Shown piece after piece: positions 11,817 through 22,675 of a stretch of 64,000 nt of DNA. Source of the stretch: Guadua angustifolia (lineage: Eukaryota; Streptophyta; Magnoliopsida; Poales; Poaceae); assembly GCA_036346375.1 (NCBI GenBank), contig CM070502.1, forward strand, positions 75,407,190 through 75,471,189, given 5' to 3'. Each line of letters starts with the position of its first letter. Position 1 is the stretch's first letter. A model generated the notes under the pieces. It was not told the origin of the DNA. It worked only from the letters and a program-made list of their open reading frames with translations, and made no database searches. The position numbers and the translations under genes were made by a program.

Positions 11817-12030
11817 CGGCAGCGAAGGGCTACCGCAGCATCCGAGCAATCCTGCTCGGGGATGAGAATCTTGCAGTGAAGAGCCACTGCAACATCCGAG
11901 CAATCCTGCTCGGGGATGAGAATCTTGCAGTGAAGAGTTACTGCAGCATCCGAGCAATCCTGCTCGGGAACGAGCATCTTGCAGTGAAGAGCTACCGCAG
12001 CATCCGAGCAATCCTGCTCGGGGACGAGCG
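11817..12030. repeat. 54-bp minisatellite, about four copies
   Basis: The phrase TCCGAGCAATCCTGCTCGGG recurs at 11841, 11895, 11949 and 12003, an exact 54-bp period. Each unit holds the inverted repeat CCGAGCA/TGCTCGG. It lies between the 3' LTR and the antisense ORF of element 1. Element 2 has a single related unit there, so the expansion is specific to this copy. Confidence 0.92.
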
Positions 12031-12253
12031 TGCTCTGGCGAGACCGAGCGTGTTTGATCAAGGTCCGATCAAAAATAGCGATTGGGAACAGAGGCGAAGG
12101 GTCGTGACGGTTCCTTCTCCGCGAAGCCTTGCAAGTACGGCTCTGACAGTTTTTGGAAACCGCGCCATTACAGGATAGTTTTCAAAACCGCACAACCGCG
12201 CGTCGGTTCGCGAACGGGCGGGGCAGTTTTTCAGTCCGTTCGGCTTCTCCGCC

Positions 12254-12261
12254 TATAAATA
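12254..12261 (+). promoter_or_regulatory. TATA box of element 1 antisense ORF
   Basis: TATAAATA lies 125 bp upstream of the ATG at 12379, outside the LTR, on the strand opposite to gag-pol. It resembles the box of element W in distance. In element 2 the matching site reads CCTAAAAGTAA (about 33527), which looks like a decayed copy. Confidence 0.6.
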
Positions 12262-13949
12262 CTAGGCGGGGACATTTCCAGAGACTTTTCTTCTCCCACG
12301 ACTTGAAATCAAACTCCAAAAGCTTCCCATCTTTCAAACTCTCTCCTCGCTCCAGCGCCCTTTCCCCCAACTCTCTCCATGGCGAAGTTCGGCACAAGCA
12401 AGATCACCGCGGAGAGGCTTCGAGTATTTCGAGACTTCGACTACCTCGACGCGGGCACCTGGCGGATCCCAGACGGCGAAGGAGCCCAGGGCCGCGCGAC
12501 AATGAGATCGTCACTTGCGAGCTCTACACCGTTAACGGGCTTCGGATGCCCGAGAGTGAGTTCTTGGAATCCGTACTCGCACAATGCGAGTGCGAGATCA
12601 CCAACTTGAACCCCAACTCCATCCTCGTCTTGACCATCTTCTCCCATCTCTGCGAGGGCTTGTGGGCATCCTGCCCACGGCGAGTCTCTTCTTCCATTTC
12701 TACTCCTTGTTTCGCACCGGTGGCGGTTCTCCCACCGGTGCTTTGTACTTTCATTTGCGAGCCAACCGCCCGTACGAGTACCCCTTCTTCTCCCTCAAGG
12801 ACTCAGTAGCGGGATGGGCTGACTCTTGTTTCTATCTGTGGAGGGCGCAGGGGAGCTCTTTGCGCTTCTACCGGCTGGCGGCGCCAAGATCGACACCGCG
12901 CCCCGCCCATTCTGGCCGAGGAGGCGGTCCCCGATCTTGACAATGAGCTCACAAACATGGGGCTCACCAGTCGAGACATCGTCCGCGACTTCCTCAATAA
13001 CAGGGTGTCCCCTCTGAGGAGGAGGGAGCACCCCTTCTTCAAAATCTCTGGGTGGGACGACATCACCCGAGAGGATGACTCCGGTAAGCTTTGCGATCTT
13101 GAGTAATCTTCGCCTCATATGTACCTTTCATGCCCGTGCTGATTTCCCTTGCTGATCAGTGACAGCCCCGGGCTTCGACTGGGTGGAGAAGAGGGTCGGC
13201 GAAATGTTCGGCACCCCCAAGGGCAAGGAGCTCGAGCGCGGGCGGCAGGTCCCAAAGAACGTACTCGAGCGGGGCAAAGTGGTAAGCTGCTTCGTGATTC
13301 ATGCTCGGGGAAAGCATCCCAAGCTCTTCTGACGCCTTTTTGCCTTCTGACAGGAGAAGGCCGCCCTGGAAGCAGCGGTGGCTGAGCTTAAGCCCTTGGC
13401 GGGCGGCAAGGGAGTACTTGTCCCGGCCGCCAAGGCCAAGAAGGCGAGGGGCAAGAGACAAGTCCCGCCTCTGGCCTCTACTCGGCTGACAAAGAGGCGG
13501 GCGAGCTAGGCCAAAAATTCGGCGTTGCGGCATTTGGAGTTTGCCGATCGGAAGGAGGTAAGCCGTTTGAACGCCTGGATGGAGAATTACGGCCGGGATT
13601 GCCTGGAGCAGCTCGAGGGGGAGGCGAGACTAACCGAGGAACTGGTGTAGGCCGAGCAGAAGGCGTTGGAGGAGGAGCTTACTGAGATTCAGGCCAAGCT
13701 CAAGCAAGTTACCGAGGCTCGGCGAGCTGCAGAGCCCGAGGGTGCGGCCGTTGATGATGAGGAGGAGGATGAGGAGGACGCGCCTCAGAACCTCGTAGCA
13801 GTGGTGCGCCAAGAAGACGCTGGAGGCAATCGACATGAAGAAGGTCGACCCCCTCCTGGTGAGGATCTGAAAGGACCGATATGTAGCCTAGAGGGGGGGT
13901 GAATAGGCGTAATTAAAATTTGCAATTAAATAAAATCACCCGAGGGCCA

Positions 13950-14012
13950 AGATCCGGAGTGTCCGGACTTAATGTCCGGATAGTCCGGAGTAAATGTCCG
14001 GAGTGTCCGGAC
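13950..14012. repeat. TCCGGA palindrome cluster, U5-side copy in solo LTR Z
   Basis: GTCCGGA or TCCGGAC is repeated about seven times in some 60 bp with short variable spacers. A second cluster lies at 14703-14895. Confidence 0.85.
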
Positions 14013-14702
14013 AGGTGACCTCAAAATGAGAATTTTAAATCCTTGCAAATTTTCAACAATCTAGTGAATACAAAGGTTCTAAATGATCTCGGTACCTTAG
14101 AAAAATATAGATCTAAAGCCAACCAATCGAGATAAAGTAGATCGGGGCACCACAAGTTCCAAGAACTACAAACCCTAGCACAAGCAAGTGAAGAACACAA
14201 AGACAACGAATTTGTTACGAAGTTCGGATTCTTGAAGGGAATCCTCGTCTCCGCTGAGGAGGCACAAAGCCCGGTCCCTCTTGACCCTTTCCTCCCTAGT
14301 ATTGCACAAAGCACTCATGGTCTTCACTTCTTGCCTCTTTCCTTTGGGAGGCGAGACTAGCCTTCACAAACAACCCGGCTCTCCACACTAAGACTTGGAG
14401 GCTCCGGTGACTCCTTGCCGCCTAGGAGTCCTTCAAACTCAAGAGTAATAAATACGCCGCTAAATCAACTTGGAGGATGAAACTTGTGCTCAAGAATCAA
14501 ACAAGCAAGCTCAAAGCACTTGAATCCTTCTTTCTCCCCAAAGATGCAAATCAAATCGAAGATTTAAGTGGGAGAAAAGAGCTAGGGCTTGAGAGAGTGA
14601 GAGAGTGAGCTTGGGAATTGAATGCAAGAATGAATGAAGTGGGCAACTGTTAGATTTGGAGTGAGGGCTTAAATAGCTCTCCCAAAATCCAACTTCTGGT
14701 GT

Positions 14703-14895
14703 TTCTAAGACATCCGGATCGTCCGGACATTATCTTCGGATACTCGGACAATTTCCCGAGTGTCGGACTAAATGTCCGGATACTCCGGACTTTCCAGAAG
14801 GACCAACCGAGACCCCATTTCAGAGTGTCCGGATTTAATCCCGGATACTCGGATATTTTCCTTCGAGTGTCCGGACTAAATGTCCTGATATTTGG
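14703..14895. repeat. TCCGGA palindrome cluster upstream of the solo LTR Z promoter
   Basis: About ten full or decayed copies of TCCGGA/TCGGA lie just upstream (on the minus strand) of the presumed TATA near 14670. Position in U3 suggests enhancer-like modules or palindrome amplification. Confidence 0.8.
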
Positions 14896-15973
14896 ACTTA
14901 CCTCCTCGGCGAGTACCCTTAGATAGGAAATGCATTGTTTTAAAATTCTTTTGAGATGCAATTTTCATCCTATGAGCACAAGCATATCCTAGAAGCGATT
15001 TTCCGTCAGATCCCCTTAATAGTACGGCTATCCTTAGACTCAATAAAATAAAAGATTTCAACTAAAGTCTTGATGCCGCCTTTTCAAATTTTAAAGATGG
15101 TGGGGATCTCCAATCGCCAATCTAACGATGATATCTTCTTGATCACTGCATAGAATCTCACATGCATCGTTAGTATACGCAATTGTGTTGCCATAAATCA
15201 CCAAAACTCTTTGAGGGGCCTAGATGCACTTTCAGGATCAGCCTCGCCGTAGAGAAAAAGGCTGAGCTCGTGGTCGCAGCGGTGGCCAACCCAGCCGGGG
15301 ATGACAACGAGGGCCTTGCCGAGGGTGAGCCCCGAACTTCGCTCTTTTCTCTTTCTCTTGTCCTTTGTTTTGCGTGTCCTCCAACCGAGCTAACCCCACT
15401 CTGCTGATGTGGGCGTGATAGCTCCTAGGACCTCTCCGGATTATGGTGAAATGGCTGACGAAATCTTTGGTCATGCCGTAGAGAGGGAGATCGCCCTTGC
15501 CGCTAACCGTGTGATGGGCGAGGCCGTAGAGGCGGTGGACAAGCTCATCGACGGCGACCAAGGCATCCAGGGCCCCCTGTCCTGGAGGGACCACCTCCCC
15601 AGGGCGAGCTTCCGGCCCTCTCGAGCACGGGGGGCGCACGAGGAGGGGATGAGGTTGATCCCGAGGCCTTGGGCGAAAAGACTGCCCAGGAAGGCTCAAG
15701 ATCTCTGGGCGCATCTCCTGCCCGGAGTAAGGACACGAAGCCCCCGAGCGAATAACATGCTCGGGGTGAATCAGGTTCCGCCTGAGCGAACCACGTGCTC
15801 GGTGACGCCATTGCCTCAAAGTGACAAAGATGCCCGGGCGGACAGCGACAAGACCCTGAGCGGGTCACTCGCTCAGGAGGGAGGCGTGGCATCCCCGGGC
15901 GGACCTCATGCCCGGGGGAACGACTCGCCGTCTTCGAATGACCCGCCTTCTTGGAAGGACCCTGAGGAAGTCC

Positions 15974-18900
15974 TGTAACATCCTGAAAATTAGAATAAAG
16001 TAAGAAATTAAAATTCAGAATTAAATTATAATTATTGTTGTCTTTTCTGCATTTTCTGAATTTTCTGGATTTTTCTTGATTTTTTTTTGCTTCATTGGAA
16101 AAGTGTAATCAAGAAATAAAAGAATAACAAGAATGAAATCTAAAGTACAAAAAAATTCCAAAATTATGGATAATCTTGAGAATAATCTGGAACCCCAATT
16201 TTAAATGATAAAATGTCATATCAAGCATTTATGGGCGAATTAAATGCCATTTAATGAACCTTGACTAGCAATAGTAACAATGTCAGAATTAAATTAAAAT
16301 ATTCTCTCATCATTTTAATCTGAAAATTTTATATTATCTTCCCTAACAATAAATTCATCGACAGTAAAGATTACAGAAATTAATAAATTAATTTATAATA
16401 TTTAAAAATTCGAAAACAGAGATAATTGAAAACTAGTACTCTGAATGTCAGAATTTTTATAAATTCCTGAGCAATATTTTCAGCTAAAAATTTTACATAA
16501 GAATCCTTACCTCAAATAAACTTAAAAACAAAATTTGAAAAAAGTTATAAAAATATTTGGATTATCTGATAAATCAAAACTAGAAATCTGAAAACTGTGC
16601 AGAGCAGATTGTCAGAATTTTAATAAAATATGTGAACAGTATTTCAGTTTGAAATTTCTACAGTAGTTATATAACTTCCAATAAATTCCACATAAAAATT
16701 ATCATAAATTCTTGATGAGACATGGAACCGATTCATTGAACCTTATCTCGTTCAGCTGGCAGTTGGTTCCAAATTTTGCTAGACGTCCACCGACTCCTTC
16801 ACTGCCATATGGGCCCGAGTCCCTGTTGAGCCCCATATGCCAGTCTCCCCTGCACTTCATATTCAACCTCTCGCCACTGAAGCCCCAGAGCCATTTCTTC
16901 GCAAGCCCACTGTTCTTGCGTCACACCTCTGCCATCCAGTAGATTCCGGCCAATCCGAGCTCACCACCGGTCCTCCACGTGGCCACCTCCTCCGTTATTT
17001 CCACAGCCCAGCCATCATTCTCTTTTGTCGCAACCGGTGAAGCTTCCAGCCGAGTGACCAACTGAGGCGGGCTCATCTAGAACCGAGCTTCTCTGGTCCG
17101 AATTCAACCGATTCCGCCGTTATAAAAGGGCCAGATGATCACATGAGTCACGCTTTCTTCTCCCCTCATCTTTTCCTTCCTCTTCTCCAACCGAGTCGCC
17201 AAAAGCTCTGCTTCTTTCCGCCATGGCCGAACTCACAGAAGCTCAAAGCCAACTAGAAATTCTTGTGCCACAGCCATCCATTTTCAAATCCCCTTGAGCT
17301 AGAGTATCCACGAGACTAAAGAATCAAAACCCCTCAAAAATATTCGGCCTTTTTCTTGCGAAATCGAGCCGCCGCCGCTGCCCCTTCGTCTCCAGAGCCG
17401 GCGCACGGTGGCAGACCTCCCCGGCCTCTCTCCGGTCGGAATAAACCCAAAAATGGAGTCGCCTAGACACCCTTATGCTAAATCCAGAACCCATTCGAGC
17501 TCCTTCGCCTTGGTTCTTCCTCTCCACCGAGCCGCCATTAGCGCCACCACCCAAGCATGTCGCCGGCTCCACTTTCGCTCATCCCTACAAATAGATACCA
17601 CTCCGAATCGCATCGCCGAAATGGTTCTCTCGGTCTGATCATCTTCGCCGGAGGATCACCGGAGCTTGATCGCCGACGACCCCTAGCCGCTGCTCTGTTC
17701 TTCTTCCACTGTCGCGCGGACCCCATATGTCAGTGACACCGAGAGACTTCAGTTCAACCAGTAAATGCGCTTCCCCTGTTATGAAGACGTATTCTGAATT
17801 TCCAATTCAATTTTCAAACCGATTAAAATACAAACTTGAATATCTTTTGAAATATTAATCCAATCTCAATTAAATAAATTAATATATTCATCTAAAATCA
17901 GGAAGAACCTAAATATACAAAACATTTGATTTTAGAACTCGTAATAACTATTTAAATTAAACTTTGAATATGACCCTATTATGATCTCTAATGTAAATAT
18001 GTGCACAGAGAGCATGAAATAATAAAATAAATTGTTAATGATGAATAGACCAAGATGAATTAAAATCTACAAAAACATTTAATGTTTGAATCATGGAACA
18101 ATTATGAAAATTTGAAATAATATAAACACCCTATTATGGACTTTATTGCACATATGGAAAATATAATCCATAAAAATAATTAAATAAATTTTACTGTGTC
18201 TCTGGAATCATAATAAACTTAAATATCTAGAAACATTTAATTTTTGAACTTAGTTTAAATTAATTGCTTTATAATTACTAGTAAACCTTGATATGACCAT
18301 TAATAAAAATAAAAGCATAATAGCTCATAAAATAATGAAATAAATGGTATTAAGTTCCTAGAAATAGCAAGGACCCATGTATGCAAAAATAATTAAGATA
18401 GGACTTAACTTACATTCTTTTGATGAAAGGAAATGCAAATGACAACAATAAATAAATAGATAATCCATTGAAGTTAAAGTCAAAATAATGCAAAACCAAC
18501 TTTAAAACATTTCCAAGACTCCACTCTACTAATACCAAAAAAATGAGTAAAGAATCATGTATAAAATAGTCGCAAACATAAAATGAAACTTGGCCGATTT
18601 AATGTTAGCATTGTGATCATTTAGGCAAGTTCATCAACAGATAAAATAACTTGTTTAAATACTAAAATTTGCAAAACTAGTTCAGAAATATCCTACAAAG
18701 TTTGTACTACCATATTCCGTAGAAAGAGTCTTGATTCAATATAGTTTGTATATTAATCTTTTTACTTCAATAACCCTAAGTGCTCATGTTTCGGTAATCC
18801 ATAAAATGAACGAATAAATTGTGATCACTTAAACCTTTTTAATAGCTCGTAAACATCTCATCTAAATGCGAATAAAATGAAGAATAGTTCAAAAATGATC

Positions 18901-21036
18901 TTTAGGATATGATCTATAGTAATTTAGAAAAATATTCTTATTTTAATTTGCTTTGAATCTGAATCCTGAAATAGCAAAACCCTTAAGTAATAATGATACA
19001 AGAAACAAATTATGAATAGTAGAATCAATGAACCTTGCAAAAATGGTTAATTCTATTAATCTAAACAATCTTTGCATCTTGAATTCGTAAAATAAAATTT
19101 GTAAATTCATAAAGAGCAATTCCTGTTCTTTGTAAAGATTCTTTATTTGCTTTTCTATCCATTTTCTTTTTGCCCTTGCTAGAGATAGTAATTTGCTTTA
19201 TTTTCGTTGGGCCGACGTGTAGAACTCGACGTTACTAACTCCGTCATTGACAACGCCAGCTGCAACTACGATATCGTCGTAAGCGACAAATAAGCAAGGC
19301 AAGCACCCCTTTGATCATATTGATCCTAGAGTTTATTTTTCTTTTGTTTTATCAAATGATGTTATGCATGCGTTTACTTTATGTAAATTGCTATTTTGTG
19401 GTTATGGTAGTTATACCTGTTGTTTCATGGAACCTCCTTGATAAGTATGAACATGTGAACCTTGATAACCATAGAGAAGGGATTAGACAATATAAAATGT
19501 CAAATTGGGTATATGCGATTTAATAACCATGCTTAGCCATGCTTTAGAATCAATGATGAATCGATGATGATGATGATCAGATCAAAAGTTGTTTCTTGAG
19601 AAATAGAAAATGTGTTTGGGTTTGATTCTGTTGGATACTGATATTTTGATAAAAATCCCAAATAAAGCTATGGTTTGGATGCGGGCAATTATTGGCAATA
19701 GCCGAATGTACAAGAGGGCTTGTACGTAGTACAGGGCGAAGTATTGCCCGTGTCAAATTAAGGACCGAACAATGGGACGCTATAGATCCAAGTAATCCGT
19801 GCAACCACAAGTGTTGGGATGGGACAACCTTAAACTAATTAAGTTATCCAGTTTAACTTTGCATTTATGGAAGGCGGGAGATTGCACAAGCATTCCTTTC
19901 AAAGTCTCGCTTAGGGGGTTTCTACTTACCAATGCAATCTGTACGCTTTGTTAAGGGAGAAACCTATAGTATGCAGGGGTACTCTCATTTTTCCATTTTT
20001 AAATTAAAAGACAAGGTATGTCTGCTATTCAGGTTTCTTCTCCCTGGCAAGGGTTAACGTCCCGGGCTGGTGTAAAATTAAACTGGGTAATGTAAAGGTT
20101 TTCGTCACGAACATTCTGGCCACCACGCTTACATTGGGATGTGAAGCGTGTGGCAAAAGGTCATGTCTTGTGGGTAAAGCTGTACACCTCTGCAGAGTTT
20201 AAATCTAATCGATTAGCCGCGCCCGCGGTCATGGGCACTTGGTGAAGTCATTTCAATGTTAGAATTTGATATTTTCTAAAAATGGGTTTTGGGTTAGAAC
20301 TTGTTTTACAACTGGTTATGATTTCATATCAATGGGTTGATATTGATTGAATTATTGGATGAATGATTATATCATTATGTCAATGGGTTGACAATTGATG
20401 GACTTCATAATTGAATAATGGACTTCATGATTGAATTATGGATTTGATTATTGGACTACTGGATCTTTGGATTATTCAATGCTTGGGAGCATATGTGAGT
20501 ATCATTTATGCTTTAATTATTTCTTATCAGCAATCTTGCCTTTACAAATTCCGTTTGACAAATTGCAAATTGATTTACAAATTAAATTCTGCTTTATGCA
20601 AATTAACCGTAGAAACCTCCCTTGACTTGACTTGCATTTATTGCATTTGCAAATACCACCTTAAGTCTTGCGGAGTACGAAAGTACTCAACCTTGCTTAT
20701 TTATTATTTTTAGGTGATTGCGAAGTTTCGAAGAAAATCTTTATCGCAGGTTGCGGGAACTTTATGGTCGTGTTCTATCTGGGGATTTGTACCTTGTCGG
20801 TTGCCTAAGGGTCAATGGGCACACTACAAGATTTTGTTTCTTCATCATCAGATTAAATACTCGAGTTGTAAATATCTATTGTAATAATAGCTTTCGATTA
20901 ATAATTTGTTGTATGGTTGTGCTTCCAATTGTTAGGTATGTGCGCATTTAGCTCTTGATCCGAGACTAGTACGAATGCACATTAGATTTCCGTTTTGGCA
21001 TTCTTCGCATAGAATGCGAAAACAGGGGTCGTTTCA
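15974..21036 (+). mobile_element. Insertion Y: 5.06-kb LTR-type element, probably a very large solo LTR
   Basis: It begins TGTAACATCCTG and ends GGGTCGTTTCA, flanked by perfect AGTCC duplications (15969-15973 and 21037-21041). No coding domain, primer-binding site or second TGTAACATCC copy is visible, so a solo LTR is the simplest reading. A TATAAAAG box at 17121-17128 has a pyrimidine-rich leader typical of LTR transcription starts. If it is the promoter, U3 is about 1.15 kb and the transcribed R-U5 part nearly 3.9 kb. It interrupts the element 1 antisense ORF. Confidence 0.85.
17121..17128 (+). promoter_or_regulatory. TATA box in insertion Y
   Basis: TATAAAAG follows a GC-richer stretch and precedes a CT-rich leader about 30-100 bp downstream. 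It fixes the likely plus orientation of this LTR. Confidence 0.6.
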
Positions 21037-21826
21037 AGTCCCAAGCCCCCTGCCAAAGCATGGCGATCTCCAGGGGGAGGACGTCGCTAAGAATTTCCGG
21101 GACAACCTCTACGTGTGTCTCGCTCGGGTGAGTATGCTTCTTTTCTTGTCATCATAGTTTCATTTCTTTGAGCCTCGGGAGTGGCATCTGAGATTTTTCC
21201 GCCTGCAGGTCCTTCAGAAGACCATGGTGAACTTTGACGCGGCGACGATTGCCCCCGAGGTAGTGGCTCAACTGCATGCTGAGCAAGAGGCCCGGCTAGC
21301 CGAGCTTGAGCAGCGGGTGGACGACTTCAAGGCCAGAGACAAGCTGCTCGTGCATCATTGTCGCCAGGCCGAGAAGGGCATCGCCGAGGGCAAGGACAAG
21401 ATTCTTGGGCTCGAGCAAGAGCTCGAGCAAGAAAAACAACGCTCCCGCCAGTCCGAGGAGGACATCGTCGCCGGCAAGGAGAAGATTCTTGCGCTCGAGC
21501 AGGAGCTTGAGCATGAGAGGCTGAACTCCCGCCAAGCAGAGAAGGTTGCCGCCGAGGACAGGGAGAAGGTCCTTGGACTCGAGCAAGAGCTTGAGCAAGG
21601 AAAGCAACACTCCCGCGTCCTTGAATCGAAGGTGGCGGAGCTAGGTCGGGCTGCGCGAGCTACTGCCGATCTTGCTGATCAAGGCAAGGAGGAGGTTGAT
21701 CAACTTCGCCAAGAAGCCCGCGAAGGTCATGAAGCCGGGCGGAAGGTGATCGACCTTGAAGCCAGGATTGACGATCTGAGGCAAAAGCTCTCTACGGCAC
21801 TTAGAGGGGCGAAGCCCGGCGTGTAG

Positions 21827-22675
21827 AGGACTTTTTCTTTTTCTTTTTTCTCTTTTTTTGATGACTTATGGATGACTTTTGACGATGCCAACGGAGTATA
21901 TATTTTTCTCCCGCCCAAGGGCTTTGTCTGCTACAATGCTTCTTTTGTGTCCTTATGGCTTTTTCCTGCAAGTAATGAGCATGAGGCAGACAGCGAGAGA
22001 TAGGCAGGTAGAAGTGTAAGTTAGAACGAAGCGTGGGCAATACCGGCCTGAAATGAGCAAAAGAGATGCAATCACGAGCTAGAATGAGGCACTTGGCGAC
22101 CATTTTCGGAAAAACGTTAGTGCGGTAGCCCGTTCCTACTAAGCCCCCGCTGCGAGTGAAGGTCGTGCACCTAAGTTGCGAGCACGAGCTCGTTTGCAGG
22201 AGAGTTAGAAAAATACGCGTTGCCCAACCGACCAAGTCACCAAATTCTCTGTGCTGCGAGCATGGGCCAGGTCGGGGGAGGAGAACGTGCAAGGCCTCGA
22301 CCTCCTTAGCACCTAGGACGCATACCCCTGATTTGCAGGCATGGTCGCAGGCGAGGAAGGACGAGCGGTTGCTCGACAAGGTGTGCGACGACCAAGCGCG
22401 AGCGAGTCGAGCTAAATCTCCGGACCAACCTAAAGGGTGTCTGTATGCGACCGAAATCGAGCAGCGAAGAACTACTGCGGATCAAGGTCGGCTTATAGAG
22501 ACCGAAACCTTTGGCGGTGAGTTTTAGTGACCAGGCATTGGTCGTGGCACCTTGTATGGTCGCGCGCGCGCCGGCCCGACCTTAGAGTGAAAACGCTTGG
22601 AGCGATTGTTCCCGCCCGACGTGCTCGTCCCATCACCAAGATCATGAGAAAAGTATGCCCTTATGCGAGACTGGG
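21827..22675. other. Junction between convergent antisense ORF and pol of element 1
   Basis: This spacer holds one unit of a sequence (about 22130-22215, GCGAGCACGAG...) that is tandemly expanded in element 2. Otherwise there are a T-rich stretch after the antisense ORF stop and a CG-dinucleotide run near 22561. No gene is seen. Confidence 0.6.

Larger units (their letters stand above)
13868..15234 (-). mobile_element. Solo LTR Z (copia-type), perfect 5-bp TSD
   Basis: On the minus strand it starts TGAAAGTGCATCTAGGCCCC and ends CGGTCCTTTCA, 1367 bp. It is flanked by perfect GGATC duplications (13863-13867 and 15235-15239). Near its U5 end it has TTCACCCCCCCTCTAGGC, shared with the LTR of the outer element, so the two are related families. 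A minus-strand TATTTAAG near 14670 may be its TATA box. No internal region remains, so it is a solo LTR. It sits inside the element 1 antisense ORF. Confidence 0.93.
12379..21826 (+). pseudogene. Element 1 antisense ORF, split by two LTR insertions
   Basis: The ATG at 12379 begins MAKFGTSKITAERLRVF. After a frameshift near 12490 the core follows: NEIVTCELYTVNGLRMPESEFLES, then NPNSILVLTIFSHLCEG. A second part, APGFDWVEKRVGEMFGTP, follows an intron (donor near 13083, acceptor near 13161). Solo LTR Z (13868-15234) and insertion Y (15974-21036) interrupt the gene. The last part (21224-21826) is a long coiled coil. In it a 28-residue unit (four heptads) beginning EKILxLEQELE is repeated three times in tandem, then it ends GAKPGV and stop. 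Element 2 ends the same way. This is a non-enzymatic-looking protein of unknown function. It is not translatable as one piece here. Confidence 0.8.

Noticed and set aside
15238..15978. Overlapping open frames of about 190 codons on both strands
   Set aside because: GC-rich retroelement sequence gives long open frames by chance. The plus frame is part of the element 1 antisense ORF, and the minus frame shows no family feature.
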